Source: JACPTG01 sp964504135 (GTDB lineage: Archaea > Nanobdellota > Nanobdellia > Woesearchaeales > UBA10216). Taken from it: 64,000 nt of DNA. Where the stretch lies: assembly GCA_964504135.1 (NCBI GenBank), contig CAZDCW010000001.1:62001-126000 (forward strand). The letters are read 5' to 3'. Below the pieces are notes generated by a model. That model had not been told where the DNA came from and did no database searches. It saw only the letters and a list, made by a program, of their open reading frames with translations. Below are positions 7,173 to 14,747 of the stretch, in pieces. The position numbers were made by a program, and so were the translations under genes. How positions within the stretch are numbered: position 1 is the stretch's first letter; the number at the start of each line of letters is the position of its first letter.

Positions 7173-7216
7173 TTATATAGCAGGGAGTTCAAAATAGGGC
7201 TTAGTGAGGTGTCAAA

Positions 7217-7480
7217 ATGGAAGATATAAAGAAAATAATGAAAGAGCTAAAGTGGAAAGGCAAATATGATGTAACAAAAAGTGAACATAAGGAGGTCTTG
7301 CAGGCTCTATTACAGAGGGGTTACATATTGGTCAATGATAACGAATATCAATCAGTCCTAACTGCTCCGAAGCAATTCAACTGGACAGGATTCATATTTT
7401 TTTGGTTCGCCTATCTCGTTTATTATGCGTTTAAGAAATCCGGTAAACAGGTGACTCTCAATAAAATAAGTAGAAGTTAG
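7217..7480 (+). CDS. Small membrane protein
   Basis: This 87-residue protein starts at an ATG preceded by GAGGTG about 8 bp upstream. The first 55 residues are charged and soluble (IMKELKWKGKYDVTKSEHKE). One hydrophobic segment, FIFFWFAYLVYYAF near residues 58-72, would anchor it in the membrane with a short basic tail inside. The function is unknown. Its position under the direct-repeat operator suggests tight control, as for a superinfection or maintenance factor. Confidence 0.6.
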   Translation: MEDIKKIMKELKWKGKYDVTKSEHKEVLQALLQRGYILVNDNEYQSVLTAPKQFNWTGFIFFWFAYLVYYAFKKSGKQVTLNKISRS

Positions 7481-7482
7481 AA

Positions 7483-8811
7483 TTAACCCTTATTCAGGTT
7501 ACAAAACCTGTGAGTTATTTGAGCGTTTTTTAAAATTGTTTTTCCTCCTTCAACATAACGTTCTATATGGTCAACATGTGCATCGTCAATATCCATTAAT
7601 TTATTTTTGCAGACTTGACAGATGTTTCCATCTTTTTGCTCAAATAATTTTCTCTTTTCTTCATATGTGTATAACCGCCTATCATTTGAAGGATAATCTA
7701 TAATTTCTCTCAGTTTAGTTAGCCATTTATCCATTCTTTTTTTCGTCATTTTCGTATCATATGTTCCTATTTCTACGGTTTCAGCAAAATTTGGAGTAGA
7801 AACTAAATCTATAAATGCATCTCTGATTACTTGTAATTTCGGCATAATGTCATGTTTAGAATACTCCATAAAACCAACCATTTGAGCGTCAAAGATTCCC
7901 TCATTAAAAACTGGAGAGGAATATCCGCTTAGTTCTTCATCCTCTTCTTTGACCCATCTTCTGCCTACTAGGTTATTGTCCCCAGTATCATAAAATACAT
8001 TTTTGCACAATTCTATTGATTTTTTAAACAGTTCAGTTTTCTCTTGAGTTTCCTTTTCATAAATCTCGCGTTTTTCTTCCATGTAGTTGTTCAAGAAGGA
8101 TTTTAACGGTGATTTGTAATTTTGAAGTCCTTTATCACAGAAAGCGAAAAAACGCAGTAATCTCTCTGCATCCTTCATCCTGTTATCTGGCTTTGCTAAA
8201 TTTTGTAATTTAAGAAAATCTTCATTTTTTATTAACTTTTTAATCAGATTGTTGAAACTTCCGTGGTAAATGCAATTTCTAAGCTCTTGGTCACTTAGTT
8301 TAACAGAACCTCTATTGAGTCTCTCGAAAACATCAAATTTTATTTCCGGATGGGATTCTTTAAGTATCTTAATAACCCGAATAGGATATGAATCAATCCT
8401 TTCTTGGAGGCTTTCGGGTAAATCCGAATATCCCTTCCCATTTAGGTCTTCAAGTATTTTCAGTCTGCTTAATTTGAACCCGTCTTTTTTGCAAAATTCA
8501 ACAAAAGTCCTCAGTCTTTGCTGCCCATCAACAACTACCTCTTTTCCATCTTGCATTTCTGCAGTATAAACAACAGGAATGGGAACCTTTAGAAGGACAG
8601 ATTCGATTAATTTGCTTTTTAGTTCCGGCCTTTTTTCCCAAACATATTGCCGCTGAAATTCAGCCTGAACATCGAGTTTTCCTTTATTTACTCTATCACA
8701 TAAGTCCTTAATAGGCGGTTCATTTGGTTGAGTTAACACTTGTCTTTCTTTTAAGGGTATTTTATAGCCTTCACCGCTATCCTCGTTCTCAAACTCGTTT
8801 CCATTATCCAT
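7483..8811 (-). CDS. DUF262 (ParB-like) and HNH nuclease fusion, GmrSD-like
   Basis: This 442-residue protein starts at the ATG at 8809-8811, with a TATA-like TTTTTAAAT about 27 bp upstream; the TTG at 8835 is less likely. The N-terminal half is DUF262 with the DGQQR motif (VVVDGQQRLRTF), preceded by FQRQYVWEK and followed by FERLNRGSVKLSDQELRNCI. The C-terminus is an HNH domain: CQVCKNKL, then DAHVDHIERYVEGGKT and HRFCNLNKG. This architecture occurs in modification-dependent (type IV, GmrSD-like) restriction and in stand-alone phage-defence nucleases. The DUF262 part is expected to bind or hydrolyse NTP and the HNH part to nick DNA. It lies back to back with the restriction-type operon. Confidence 0.85.
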   Translation of the reverse strand: MDNGNEFENEDSGEGYKIPLKERQVLTQPNEPPIKDLCDRVNKGKLDVQAEFQRQYVWEKRPELKSKLIESVLLKVPIPVVYTAEMQDGKEVVVDGQQRLRTFVEFCKKDGFKLSRLKILEDLNGKGYSDLPESLQERIDSYPIRVIKILKESHPEIKFDVFERLNRGSVKLSDQELRNCIYHGSFNNLIKKLIKNEDFLKLQNLAKPDNRMKDAERLLRFFAFCDKGLQNYKSPLKSFLNNYMEEKREIYEKETQEKTELFKKSIELCKNVFYDTGDNNLVGRRWVKEEDEELSGYSSPVFNEGIFDAQMVGFMEYSKHDIMPKLQVIRDAFIDLVSTPNFAETVEIGTYDTKMTKKRMDKWLTKLREIIDYPSNDRRLYTYEEKRKLFEQKDGNICQVCKNKLMDIDDAHVDHIERYVEGGKTILKNAQITHRFCNLNKG

Positions 8812-8886
8812 GCAGAAATTAGACGATTTCAACAATTTAAAAATACTTGGTAATTCTTATACGAAAACATTTATAAATATATGTAT

Positions 8887-8904
8887 CCATATAAATTCAT
8901 ATGG
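8887..8904. promoter_or_regulatory. Operator candidate at the start of the ribbon-helix-helix gene
   Basis: CCATAT-AAATTC-ATATGG is a perfect 6-bp inverted repeat that overlaps the ATG at 8901 and the expected start of transcription. A TATA box (TTTATAAA near 8870-8877) lies upstream. Binding of the RHH protein here would shut off its own operon, which contains the methylase and nuclease genes. This is an inference from position. Confidence 0.5.
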
Positions 8905-9053
8905 GTAGAAAAACATTTGCACTAAGCCTTGATGAAAACATTTATGAGAAATACCAAAAATATTGCAAAGAAAACGGCATGATTCTGTCAAGAAAAGTCG
9001 AATTCCTAATAAAAAACGAACTCGAAGAGATTGAAAAAGGTAAAATAAAATGA
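8901..9053 (+). CDS. Ribbon-helix-helix (CopG-like) small protein, possible control protein of the restriction operon
   Basis: This short gene encodes 50 residues starting MGRKTFALSLDENIYEKYQK followed by two helices (KYCKENGMILSRKVEFLIKN), the RHH pattern of strand-helix-helix DNA-binding dimers. Its stop overlaps the start of the methylase-nuclease gene (ATGA), so it is the first gene of that operon. An autorepressor that delays nuclease expression, like the C proteins of restriction systems, is a reasonable hypothesis. Confidence 0.7.
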   Translation: MGRKTFALSLDENIYEKYQKYCKENGMILSRKVEFLIKNELEEIEKGKIK

Positions 9054-10831
9054 CTGAAAATCACGAATCTATCTTTTTAAAAAACGTTCAACGAGGGATT
9101 GATAAGGGAATTATCGAAGTAACAAGTGATGGTTCCAAAATAACATATCATTGTAAAAGAGAATACTCAACTTCTTTCAAAAATCCCGAAGAAAAAGTTA
9201 GAGGTTCATATTTTTGTGAACTGGTTTTAGACTATGATTATCCAACCAAAAACATAGATGTTGAAGTTATCGTTCCAAGGAGAACTCCGGAAGACAGAGC
9301 AGATATAGTAGTTTACGATGACGCAGGAGCTGAATATCTAGTAATCGAATGTAAAAAAGATGGAATATCTGATGCAGAATTTAAACAAGCAATTGAGCAA
9401 GCCTTTGGAAACGCCAATAGTTTACGAGCAAAATTCGCTTCGGTTATTGCAGGAATAACAAAAACCGCTTTTGATGTTGCAGGATTCAAACCAAGCGAGA
9501 GGGATAAAAATGTAATCTCTGACATCCCCAAAAAATATGGAAAAACTCCCAAATATAAATTTATTAAAGGAGAAAAAGGTAGAGACCTGAAAGAAGTTTC
9601 AAAAGAAGAACTAATTAGGGCATTGGAAAAATCCCACGACACAGTTTGGCAAGGAGGTAAGTTAGCTCCAACAACCGCTTTTGATGAGGTTTCTAAACTA
9701 CTTTTCTGTAAATTAAGAGATGAAAAGACAACAAAAAAAGGCGAAACTTACAGCTTCCAGATCGGAACACACGAATCAGCAGACGAAATTTTTAATAGAA
9801 TAAATGCTATTTATCTTAAAGCAAAAAAAGAAGACGAAGAAGTCTTTAAGGAAGATATAAGATTAGACCCTAAAATCGTTTACAATGTTGTTGAACACCT
9901 ACAAGAATTGGCAATAAATAAGACTGATTTAGACACTAAAGGCGTGGCTTTCGAAAGGTTTATGGAAGATTTCTTCAGGGGCAAGATGGGACAATTTTTC
10001 ACGCCTCGAGAAATAATAACATTCTGTGTTGAAATGATGAATCCAGAAAGAAGCGATTTAATCATTGACCCCGCTTGCGGCTCCGGGGGATTTTTATTGA
10101 ATGCACTTGACAGAATTAGAAAATATGCAGAATCAAGTTATGACGAAAGGGAGGCGTGGGAACATTGGCATAAGTTTGCTATGAATAATCTTTATGGAAT
10201 CGAAATAAATGACCAAATCGCAAGAGTCTGCAAAATGAATATGATTATCCACGATGATGGGCATACAAATGTCATCAGCACTGACTCATTAAGGAATATT
10301 GATGAAATTACGAAAATTCACAAGGAATTTAGGAGGAACAAGTTTGATATTCTTCTAACAAACCCGCCATTTGGCGCTATTGTAAAATCAACGGAAAAAG
10401 ATTATTTGGACAAATATGAATTGGGCAAGGCCAAGAAAAACCAGAAAACCGAGATTTTGTTTATAGAGAGATGTATTGATTTCTTAAAGCCAAACGGAAA
10501 AATGGCTATTGTTTTACCGGATGGAATTTTAACAAATTCGTCCTTACAATATGTTAGAGATTTCTTAATGGACAAGTCGCAGATTTTAGCAGTTGTAAGT
10601 TTGCCTCAGTTTGCATTTACTCATTTTGGAGCAGGCGTTAAATCCTCTCTTGTATTTGTGAGAAAGAAAAAAGACAACGATAAAACAGGCAATTATCCTA
10701 TCTTCATGGCAATTGCAGAGCATATCGGCTATGACGCAACAGGAAGAAAAGACCCAGTCAATGACTTAAATACAATCCTGCAAGAATACCGAAAGTTTGA
10801 GAAGAGTCCGAGAGGATATAAAGGGGTTTGA
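9050..10831 (+). CDS. Nuclease-methyltransferase fusion (HSDR_N-like + N6-adenine methylase), BcgI/type I-like
   Basis: This is a 593-residue protein. Residues 50-130 carry a PD-(D/E)xK-type core like the N-terminal nuclease domain of type I R subunits: R83-A-D85-IVVYD, then E100-C-K102. The C-terminal two thirds is an N-6 adenine methylase: GQFFTPREI before motif I (DPACGSGG, near residue 340) and motif IV NPPFGA near 438. SAM-dependent adenine methylation and DNA cleavage would therefore be on one chain, as in BcgI-type (type IIB) enzymes, which also work with a separate specificity subunit. No ATP-dependent translocase is encoded nearby, which supports this reading. It is followed immediately by the Shedu-like gene and the specificity gene. 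Confidence 0.85.
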   Translation: MTENHESIFLKNVQRGIDKGIIEVTSDGSKITYHCKREYSTSFKNPEEKVRGSYFCELVLDYDYPTKNIDVEVIVPRRTPEDRADIVVYDDAGAEYLVIECKKDGISDAEFKQAIEQAFGNANSLRAKFASVIAGITKTAFDVAGFKPSERDKNVISDIPKKYGKTPKYKFIKGEKGRDLKEVSKEELIRALEKSHDTVWQGGKLAPTTAFDEVSKLLFCKLRDEKTTKKGETYSFQIGTHESADEIFNRINAIYLKAKKEDEEVFKEDIRLDPKIVYNVVEHLQELAINKTDLDTKGVAFERFMEDFFRGKMGQFFTPREIITFCVEMMNPERSDLIIDPACGSGGFLLNALDRIRKYAESSYDEREAWEHWHKFAMNNLYGIEINDQIARVCKMNMIIHDDGHTNVISTDSLRNIDEITKIHKEFRRNKFDILLTNPPFGAIVKSTEKDYLDKYELGKAKKNQKTEILFIERCIDFLKPNGKMAIVLPDGILTNSSLQYVRDFLMDKSQILAVVSLPQFAFTHFGAGVKSSLVFVRKKKDNDKTGNYPIFMAIAEHIGYDATGRKDPVNDLNTILQEYRKFEKSPRGYKGV

Positions 10832-10833
10832 AT

Positions 10834-11754
10834 ATGTCTGGAAATCCAAATTATAAAAAACTTATAAAATATGATATTAGAAAAGGAAGATATCCTATAA
10901 GATTAAGTTTAACTATTTGGGATGATGGAAAAAGCAAGCCATTTATAGAGTTATATTCTGGAGTTCCAACAAAGAAAGGATATAAAAATAATAATTTTAA
11001 GATTACTAACCAAAAAATATGGAATAAGATTAAATTTCTAATTGATTCAGATTTAATTAATGAATTACGAAAAGGCAAACCTCTCTCTGAAAAAGATATA
11101 GAAAAGTTGGAACATGAAGAATCGGAATTATTAAAGAGAGACAATCTTAGATTAAAGAAGAGGCTGCAAAATTATTCAAAATTAATTAGAGATTATAGGG
11201 ATATTAAATTACCGGAATACAAAAAAGACATTACTGAATTTAAGGATAAGATATCAAAAGCAAAGAAAGAAGATGAGTTACAGAGATTTTTATCTGGAAG
11301 ACCTTGGCTTTTGGGTTTAGAATATGAAAATTCTCAACCACAAAAAATAGGAATAAAAAAGAGATATGACTTTTATGTTGAGAAATATGACGGATATGCT
11401 GATATAATTGAGATTAAGAGATGCAATGAAGATTTATTTAATAAAAATGGAAAGATGGCTAAATCATTAACAGATTCTTTACAGCAATTGATAGAGTATA
11501 TAGATGAAGCAATTATTGAAGGAGACAGTAAAAAAATTAGTAGAAAACTACGAATTAATTTTCTAAAACCCAAAGGTATTTTAATTATAGGACGAAAAAA
11601 GAACAAAGACTTAAAGGAGAAATTGGAGCATATTAAATATTATTTTCATAATATAGACATACTGACTTATGATGATTTGTTAGAAAGAGGAGAGAATATA
11701 ATCAACAATCTTGAAAATAAAAAAGCAATGAGGGGAAAAAAGAAAGATGCCTGA
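10834..11754 (+). CDS. Shedu-like nuclease (DUF4263-type PD-(D/E)xK)
   Basis: This 306-residue protein starts at the ATG at 10834; a TTG at 10828 is also in frame. Residues 85-145 form a charged coiled coil. From about residue 148 comes the DUF4263 pattern: ELQRFLSGRPWLLGLEY, then R-Y-D179-FYVEKYDGYADIIE193-IK195, with the aspartate and ExK of a PD-(D/E)xK nuclease. DUF4263 is the catalytic domain of Shedu (SduA) defence proteins. The stop overlaps the specificity gene by 8 bp. A Shedu-type protein placed between methylase and specificity genes is unusual; it could be an effector subunit of the same complex. The N-terminal 80 residues are beta-rich and unassigned. Confidence 0.72.
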   Translation: MSGNPNYKKLIKYDIRKGRYPIRLSLTIWDDGKSKPFIELYSGVPTKKGYKNNNFKITNQKIWNKIKFLIDSDLINELRKGKPLSEKDIEKLEHEESELLKRDNLRLKKRLQNYSKLIRDYRDIKLPEYKKDITEFKDKISKAKKEDELQRFLSGRPWLLGLEYENSQPQKIGIKKRYDFYVEKYDGYADIIEIKRCNEDLFNKNGKMAKSLTDSLQQLIEYIDEAIIEGDSKKISRKLRINFLKPKGILIIGRKKNKDLKEKLEHIKYYFHNIDILTYDDLLERGENIINNLENKKAMRGKKKDA

Positions 11755-13132
11755 ATGCTTTACTGTTATCGCTGATGAAATCGAAGGAAGAATTGATCCA
11801 TTTTATTATAGGCCAGAATTTAGAGAATTTGATAAAAAAATCAGTAGCGGGAAGATTAAGCTCAAACAAATTCAAGAAATATCAAAAGTAATCTGCGGAC
11901 CATTCGGTTCTTCTATTACCGCAAAAGATTATAAAAGCGAAGGCGTTCCATTTATAAGAATCTCAAATATAGAGGAAGACCATTTATCAAAATTTGATAT
12001 TGTCTATATCTCAGAAGAATTATCTAAAAAATTAAAATCGTATATTGTTAAAGAAGGAGATTTAATAATATCTCAAAGAGGAACTTTAGGGTTAGTTGTT
12101 AATGTTGGTAAAGACTTTGATGGTTCGGTTATAAGTGCTAATTTTATCGCAATAAAAGATTTAAGAGAAATCTCTCCAGATTTTTTACAAATCTTATTGT
12201 CCTCAAAATTTGGTCAAACCCAGTTAATAAGAAAAACAAGCGGACAAGTTCAAGCAAAAATAACAACTGATGATATTAAAACATTTAAAGTGCCAATTCC
12301 GTCTGAAGAAAAACAAAAAAAGATAATCAGTTATATTAAACGAGCTTATTCGTATAAAGCAAACAAAGAAACAGAAGCCCAGAAACTTCTTGGTTCAATA
12401 AACGATTATATTCTTGATGAATTGGGAATAAAACTGCCTGAATTAAATGATAAAATGGCCTATGTTGTCGATAGCGCCGAATTACAGAATAAAAGAGTAG
12501 ACCCCTATTACTATCAGCCAAAATTTGAAGAAGGTGAGAAAGAGATTAAGAAAGGAAAGTTTGATGTAAAAGAACTAAGGGAATGTTTTGAGAAAGAATT
12601 AATTAAAGGAATACTCCCAAATGAAGAAGAAAAAATAGGTGATGTAAAAGTTTTACAGATTAAGAACATACTTCGAAATGGATTTATTGATACTAACGAG
12701 TATGTTACTTCTAAAAATATCTTCAGTCCAGAACACAAAATAAAAAAAGGAGAGGTAATTGTAGTTGTAACTGGAGCAACAATAGGTAAAGTAGGATTAT
12801 GGAAGTCCAACGAAGAGTTTTATCTGGGTGGTGACATGATTAAATTTGGAACAAATGGTAAATTTAACCCTAATTTTATTCAAGCACTCTTACTATCTGA
12901 ATTAGGGCGATTTCAATTATCAAGAGAGATTACAGGAGCAACAAATAAGCATTTATCACCAAGTGATGTTGAACAGATTAATATTCCAGTTCCATCGATT
13001 GCATTTCAAAACAAAATCGCTGAAGAAGTAAAGAGAAGAATGCAGAAAGCCGAGCAATTGCAGAACGAAGCTAAAGATGAACTAGAAGAAGCAAAGCGAC
13101 ATGTTGAAAAAATAATTTTGGGAGAAATTTAG
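11747..13132 (+). CDS. Type I-like specificity subunit (HsdS)
   Basis: The protein has 461 residues and two target-recognition domains. The first (about 40-215) contains ICGPFGSSITAKDYKSEGVP, IISQRGTLGLV and KVPIPSEEKQKKI; the second (about 255-440) has LQIKNIL, VVVTGATIGKVGLWKS and INIPVPSIAFQNKIAEEVKR, each ending in a coiled-coil helix. Each half opens with the same signature (RIDPFYYRPEF, KRVDPYYYQPKF), as expected for a tandem TRD protein that recognises a bipartite site. It would direct the methylase-nuclease protein to DNA. The frame is complete, with no sign of shuffling repeats. Confidence 0.88.
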   Translation: MPECFTVIADEIEGRIDPFYYRPEFREFDKKISSGKIKLKQIQEISKVICGPFGSSITAKDYKSEGVPFIRISNIEEDHLSKFDIVYISEELSKKLKSYIVKEGDLIISQRGTLGLVVNVGKDFDGSVISANFIAIKDLREISPDFLQILLSSKFGQTQLIRKTSGQVQAKITTDDIKTFKVPIPSEEKQKKIISYIKRAYSYKANKETEAQKLLGSINDYILDELGIKLPELNDKMAYVVDSAELQNKRVDPYYYQPKFEEGEKEIKKGKFDVKELRECFEKELIKGILPNEEEKIGDVKVLQIKNILRNGFIDTNEYVTSKNIFSPEHKIKKGEVIVVVTGATIGKVGLWKSNEEFYLGGDMIKFGTNGKFNPNFIQALLLSELGRFQLSREITGATNKHLSPSDVEQINIPVPSIAFQNKIAEEVKRRMQKAEQLQNEAKDELEEAKRHVEKIILGEI

Positions 13133-13597
13133 ATGAACTCGATTGACGACATTCCAAAAATAGATGAAATTGATTATGGCAATTATTACAATGATAAGAA
13201 GATAGAAGAAAAATTCAGGTTAAAAAAGGAAAAATCCTGCGACCATTATGGCCATTATAAGAATTGTCAATGGTTCATAGTTGAAGCAAAATCTAAAGGA
13301 AAAATTCGTGAAGCTATTGAGCAAATTGGAAACACAATAAGAGCGTTGCCTAATAAGAAATTAGATTTTATTTTTATTGTTGCTGATAAACTAGATAAAC
13401 GTGACTCTAGAGAATACGAGACAAGAAAAATTGAAGGGCTTCCTTATAGAGTTCTAGTTAATAAAAATAGCAATAAACCGCTATTTGACAAATTAACTAA
13501 GAACCAAATTTTCTTTGTTCAGAGAGACACGATAAAGAAAGTGAATGAATTTTATCAACAAAAGATGCTTGGAGAATTCAATGGCACTAACACTTAA
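13133..13597 (+). CDS. Small protein with a possible PD-(D/E)xK-like core
   Basis: The 154-residue gene follows the specificity gene directly, with its ATG immediately after the preceding TAG. The core reads CDHYGHYKNCQWFIVEAKSK followed by REAIEQIGNTIRALPNKKLD and FIFIVADK. The strand with E-A-K, a helix containing QIG and a further hydrophobic strand resemble the second half of a restriction-nuclease fold, but the preceding acidic residue is unclear. It overlaps the next gene by 17 bp. A function in the same system is suggested only by the tight operon. Confidence 0.65.
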   Translation: MNSIDDIPKIDEIDYGNYYNDKKIEEKFRLKKEKSCDHYGHYKNCQWFIVEAKSKGKIREAIEQIGNTIRALPNKKLDFIFIVADKLDKRDSREYETRKIEGLPYRVLVNKNSNKPLFDKLTKNQIFFVQRDTIKKVNEFYQQKMLGEFNGTNT

Positions 13598-14483
13598 TTT
13601 GAAATCTAGCACATGGTATGGAGGAGTATCTCCAGAAAATTTGGGCGCATTAGGTAAATTTATGCCATTCATTTTTCAACGATTTAGCTGTGAAAAAGTA
13701 TGCTTCTATTTAGGCTATCCAAATGATATTGAAGGGGAAAAAATCGCTGAAAAGAATGTTAGAAACTCAGAGATAATGCAGGCGATTTCTTTTAATTTTT
13801 TGAGAGAAATGCTGAATAACAACAGGAATGACTATAGAGAATATTTTGAGAAATTAAGAAACCTAATTATCAAAATAGAAGGAAAATTAACTATTAAAGG
13901 CAATGAATATTTCGCTTATATATTAATCCCTAACAGCAGATTGACTAAAGTCTATGGATCCTTTTTCTTGGATATATATGCTACTGACAATTATTATAAT
14001 TTTTTTGAGCTTATTCAGAAAGAAGACCCAAATTTCATTGAAGAACTCGAGAATTTTATTATGAAAGATGACAACAAAATAAAAGAATTCGTTAAATCTT
14101 GTTTTGTTGTAAATGATAATTCTGATAAAGACTTTCCATTTAATTCAGTTTATCTATATTATGATTCTCCATTAGGATACGTCAATGATGGTTTTATTGA
14201 AGTTTACAAAAAAGATTCAGAAGCTAAAAGTCATCTTTCTCCTGTTAAATCTTTTCTAGCTAGAAAGATTGCTGGCAATGAAAGCTTTAGGAATTATCTG
14301 TTTGAAGAGAGCAAAGCAGTTGGAATGGTTGCACAAAGTGGCAGCTTATCAATAAGAGTGATTAAGGAAGGCGCTCTTGAGGCAATTTATGAAAACATTA
14401 AAAAGAGAATTGATTCCCTAGTTAGGTCTCTTCCAAGAGAAGATTATTTCGAATCGGAAATTGAAAAGCGTTTCAAATTGTGA
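13581..14483 (+). CDS. Uncharacterised protein, last gene of the restriction-type operon
   Basis: This 300-residue protein starts at the ATG at 13581, with GGAGA upstream and within the end of the previous gene. It is soluble, with segments SSTWYGGVSPENLGALGKFM, DYREYFEKLRNLIIKIEGKL and a C-terminal helical end (IYENIKKRIDSLVRSLPRED). No catalytic motif was recognised. Gene order and overlap tie it to the methylase, Shedu-like and specificity genes. It could be a sensor, an inhibitor or an accessory subunit. Confidence 0.65.
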   Translation: MALTLNLKSSTWYGGVSPENLGALGKFMPFIFQRFSCEKVCFYLGYPNDIEGEKIAEKNVRNSEIMQAISFNFLREMLNNNRNDYREYFEKLRNLIIKIEGKLTIKGNEYFAYILIPNSRLTKVYGSFFLDIYATDNYYNFFELIQKEDPNFIEELENFIMKDDNKIKEFVKSCFVVNDNSDKDFPFNSVYLYYDSPLGYVNDGFIEVYKKDSEAKSHLSPVKSFLARKIAGNESFRNYLFEESKAVGMVAQSGSLSIRVIKEGALEAIYENIKKRIDSLVRSLPREDYFESEIEKRFKL

Positions 14484-14498
14484 CTCCAAAAACCAACT

Positions 14499-14747
14499 TT
14501 AGACCAATTTATCTAGCTTATCCAAGCTTCCCCACACAATTCTTTCAGCCTTATTATCAATGCGTTTTCCTGCTTCGTCTATTGCTTTGATTTGAATCAA
14601 GAGTTTAACAAAAGTTTCATACTCCTCAGCTCTTAATGGAATAACTCTGACAATATCGCCATAAAGCGCTTCGCCTTCTTCATCAAAATGCATATCATCC
14701 ATGGCAAGATAATAATGGGTTTTTGTATGATGAATTTTAATTGGCAT
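14499..14747 (-). CDS. Hypothetical protein downstream of integrase
   Basis: This 82-residue acidic protein starts at the ATG at 14745-14747, preceded by a strong AAGGAGG. It overlaps the end of the integrase gene by 11 bp. It reads MPIKIHHTKTHYYLAMDDMH with a C-terminal helix (IDNKAERIVWGSLDKLDKL). The translational link to the integrase suggests a directionality (excision) factor or regulator, but no helix-turn-helix is evident. Confidence 0.6.
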   Translation of the reverse strand: MPIKIHHTKTHYYLAMDDMHFDEEGEALYGDIVRVIPLRAEEYETFVKLLIQIKAIDEAGKRIDNKAERIVWGSLDKLDKLV

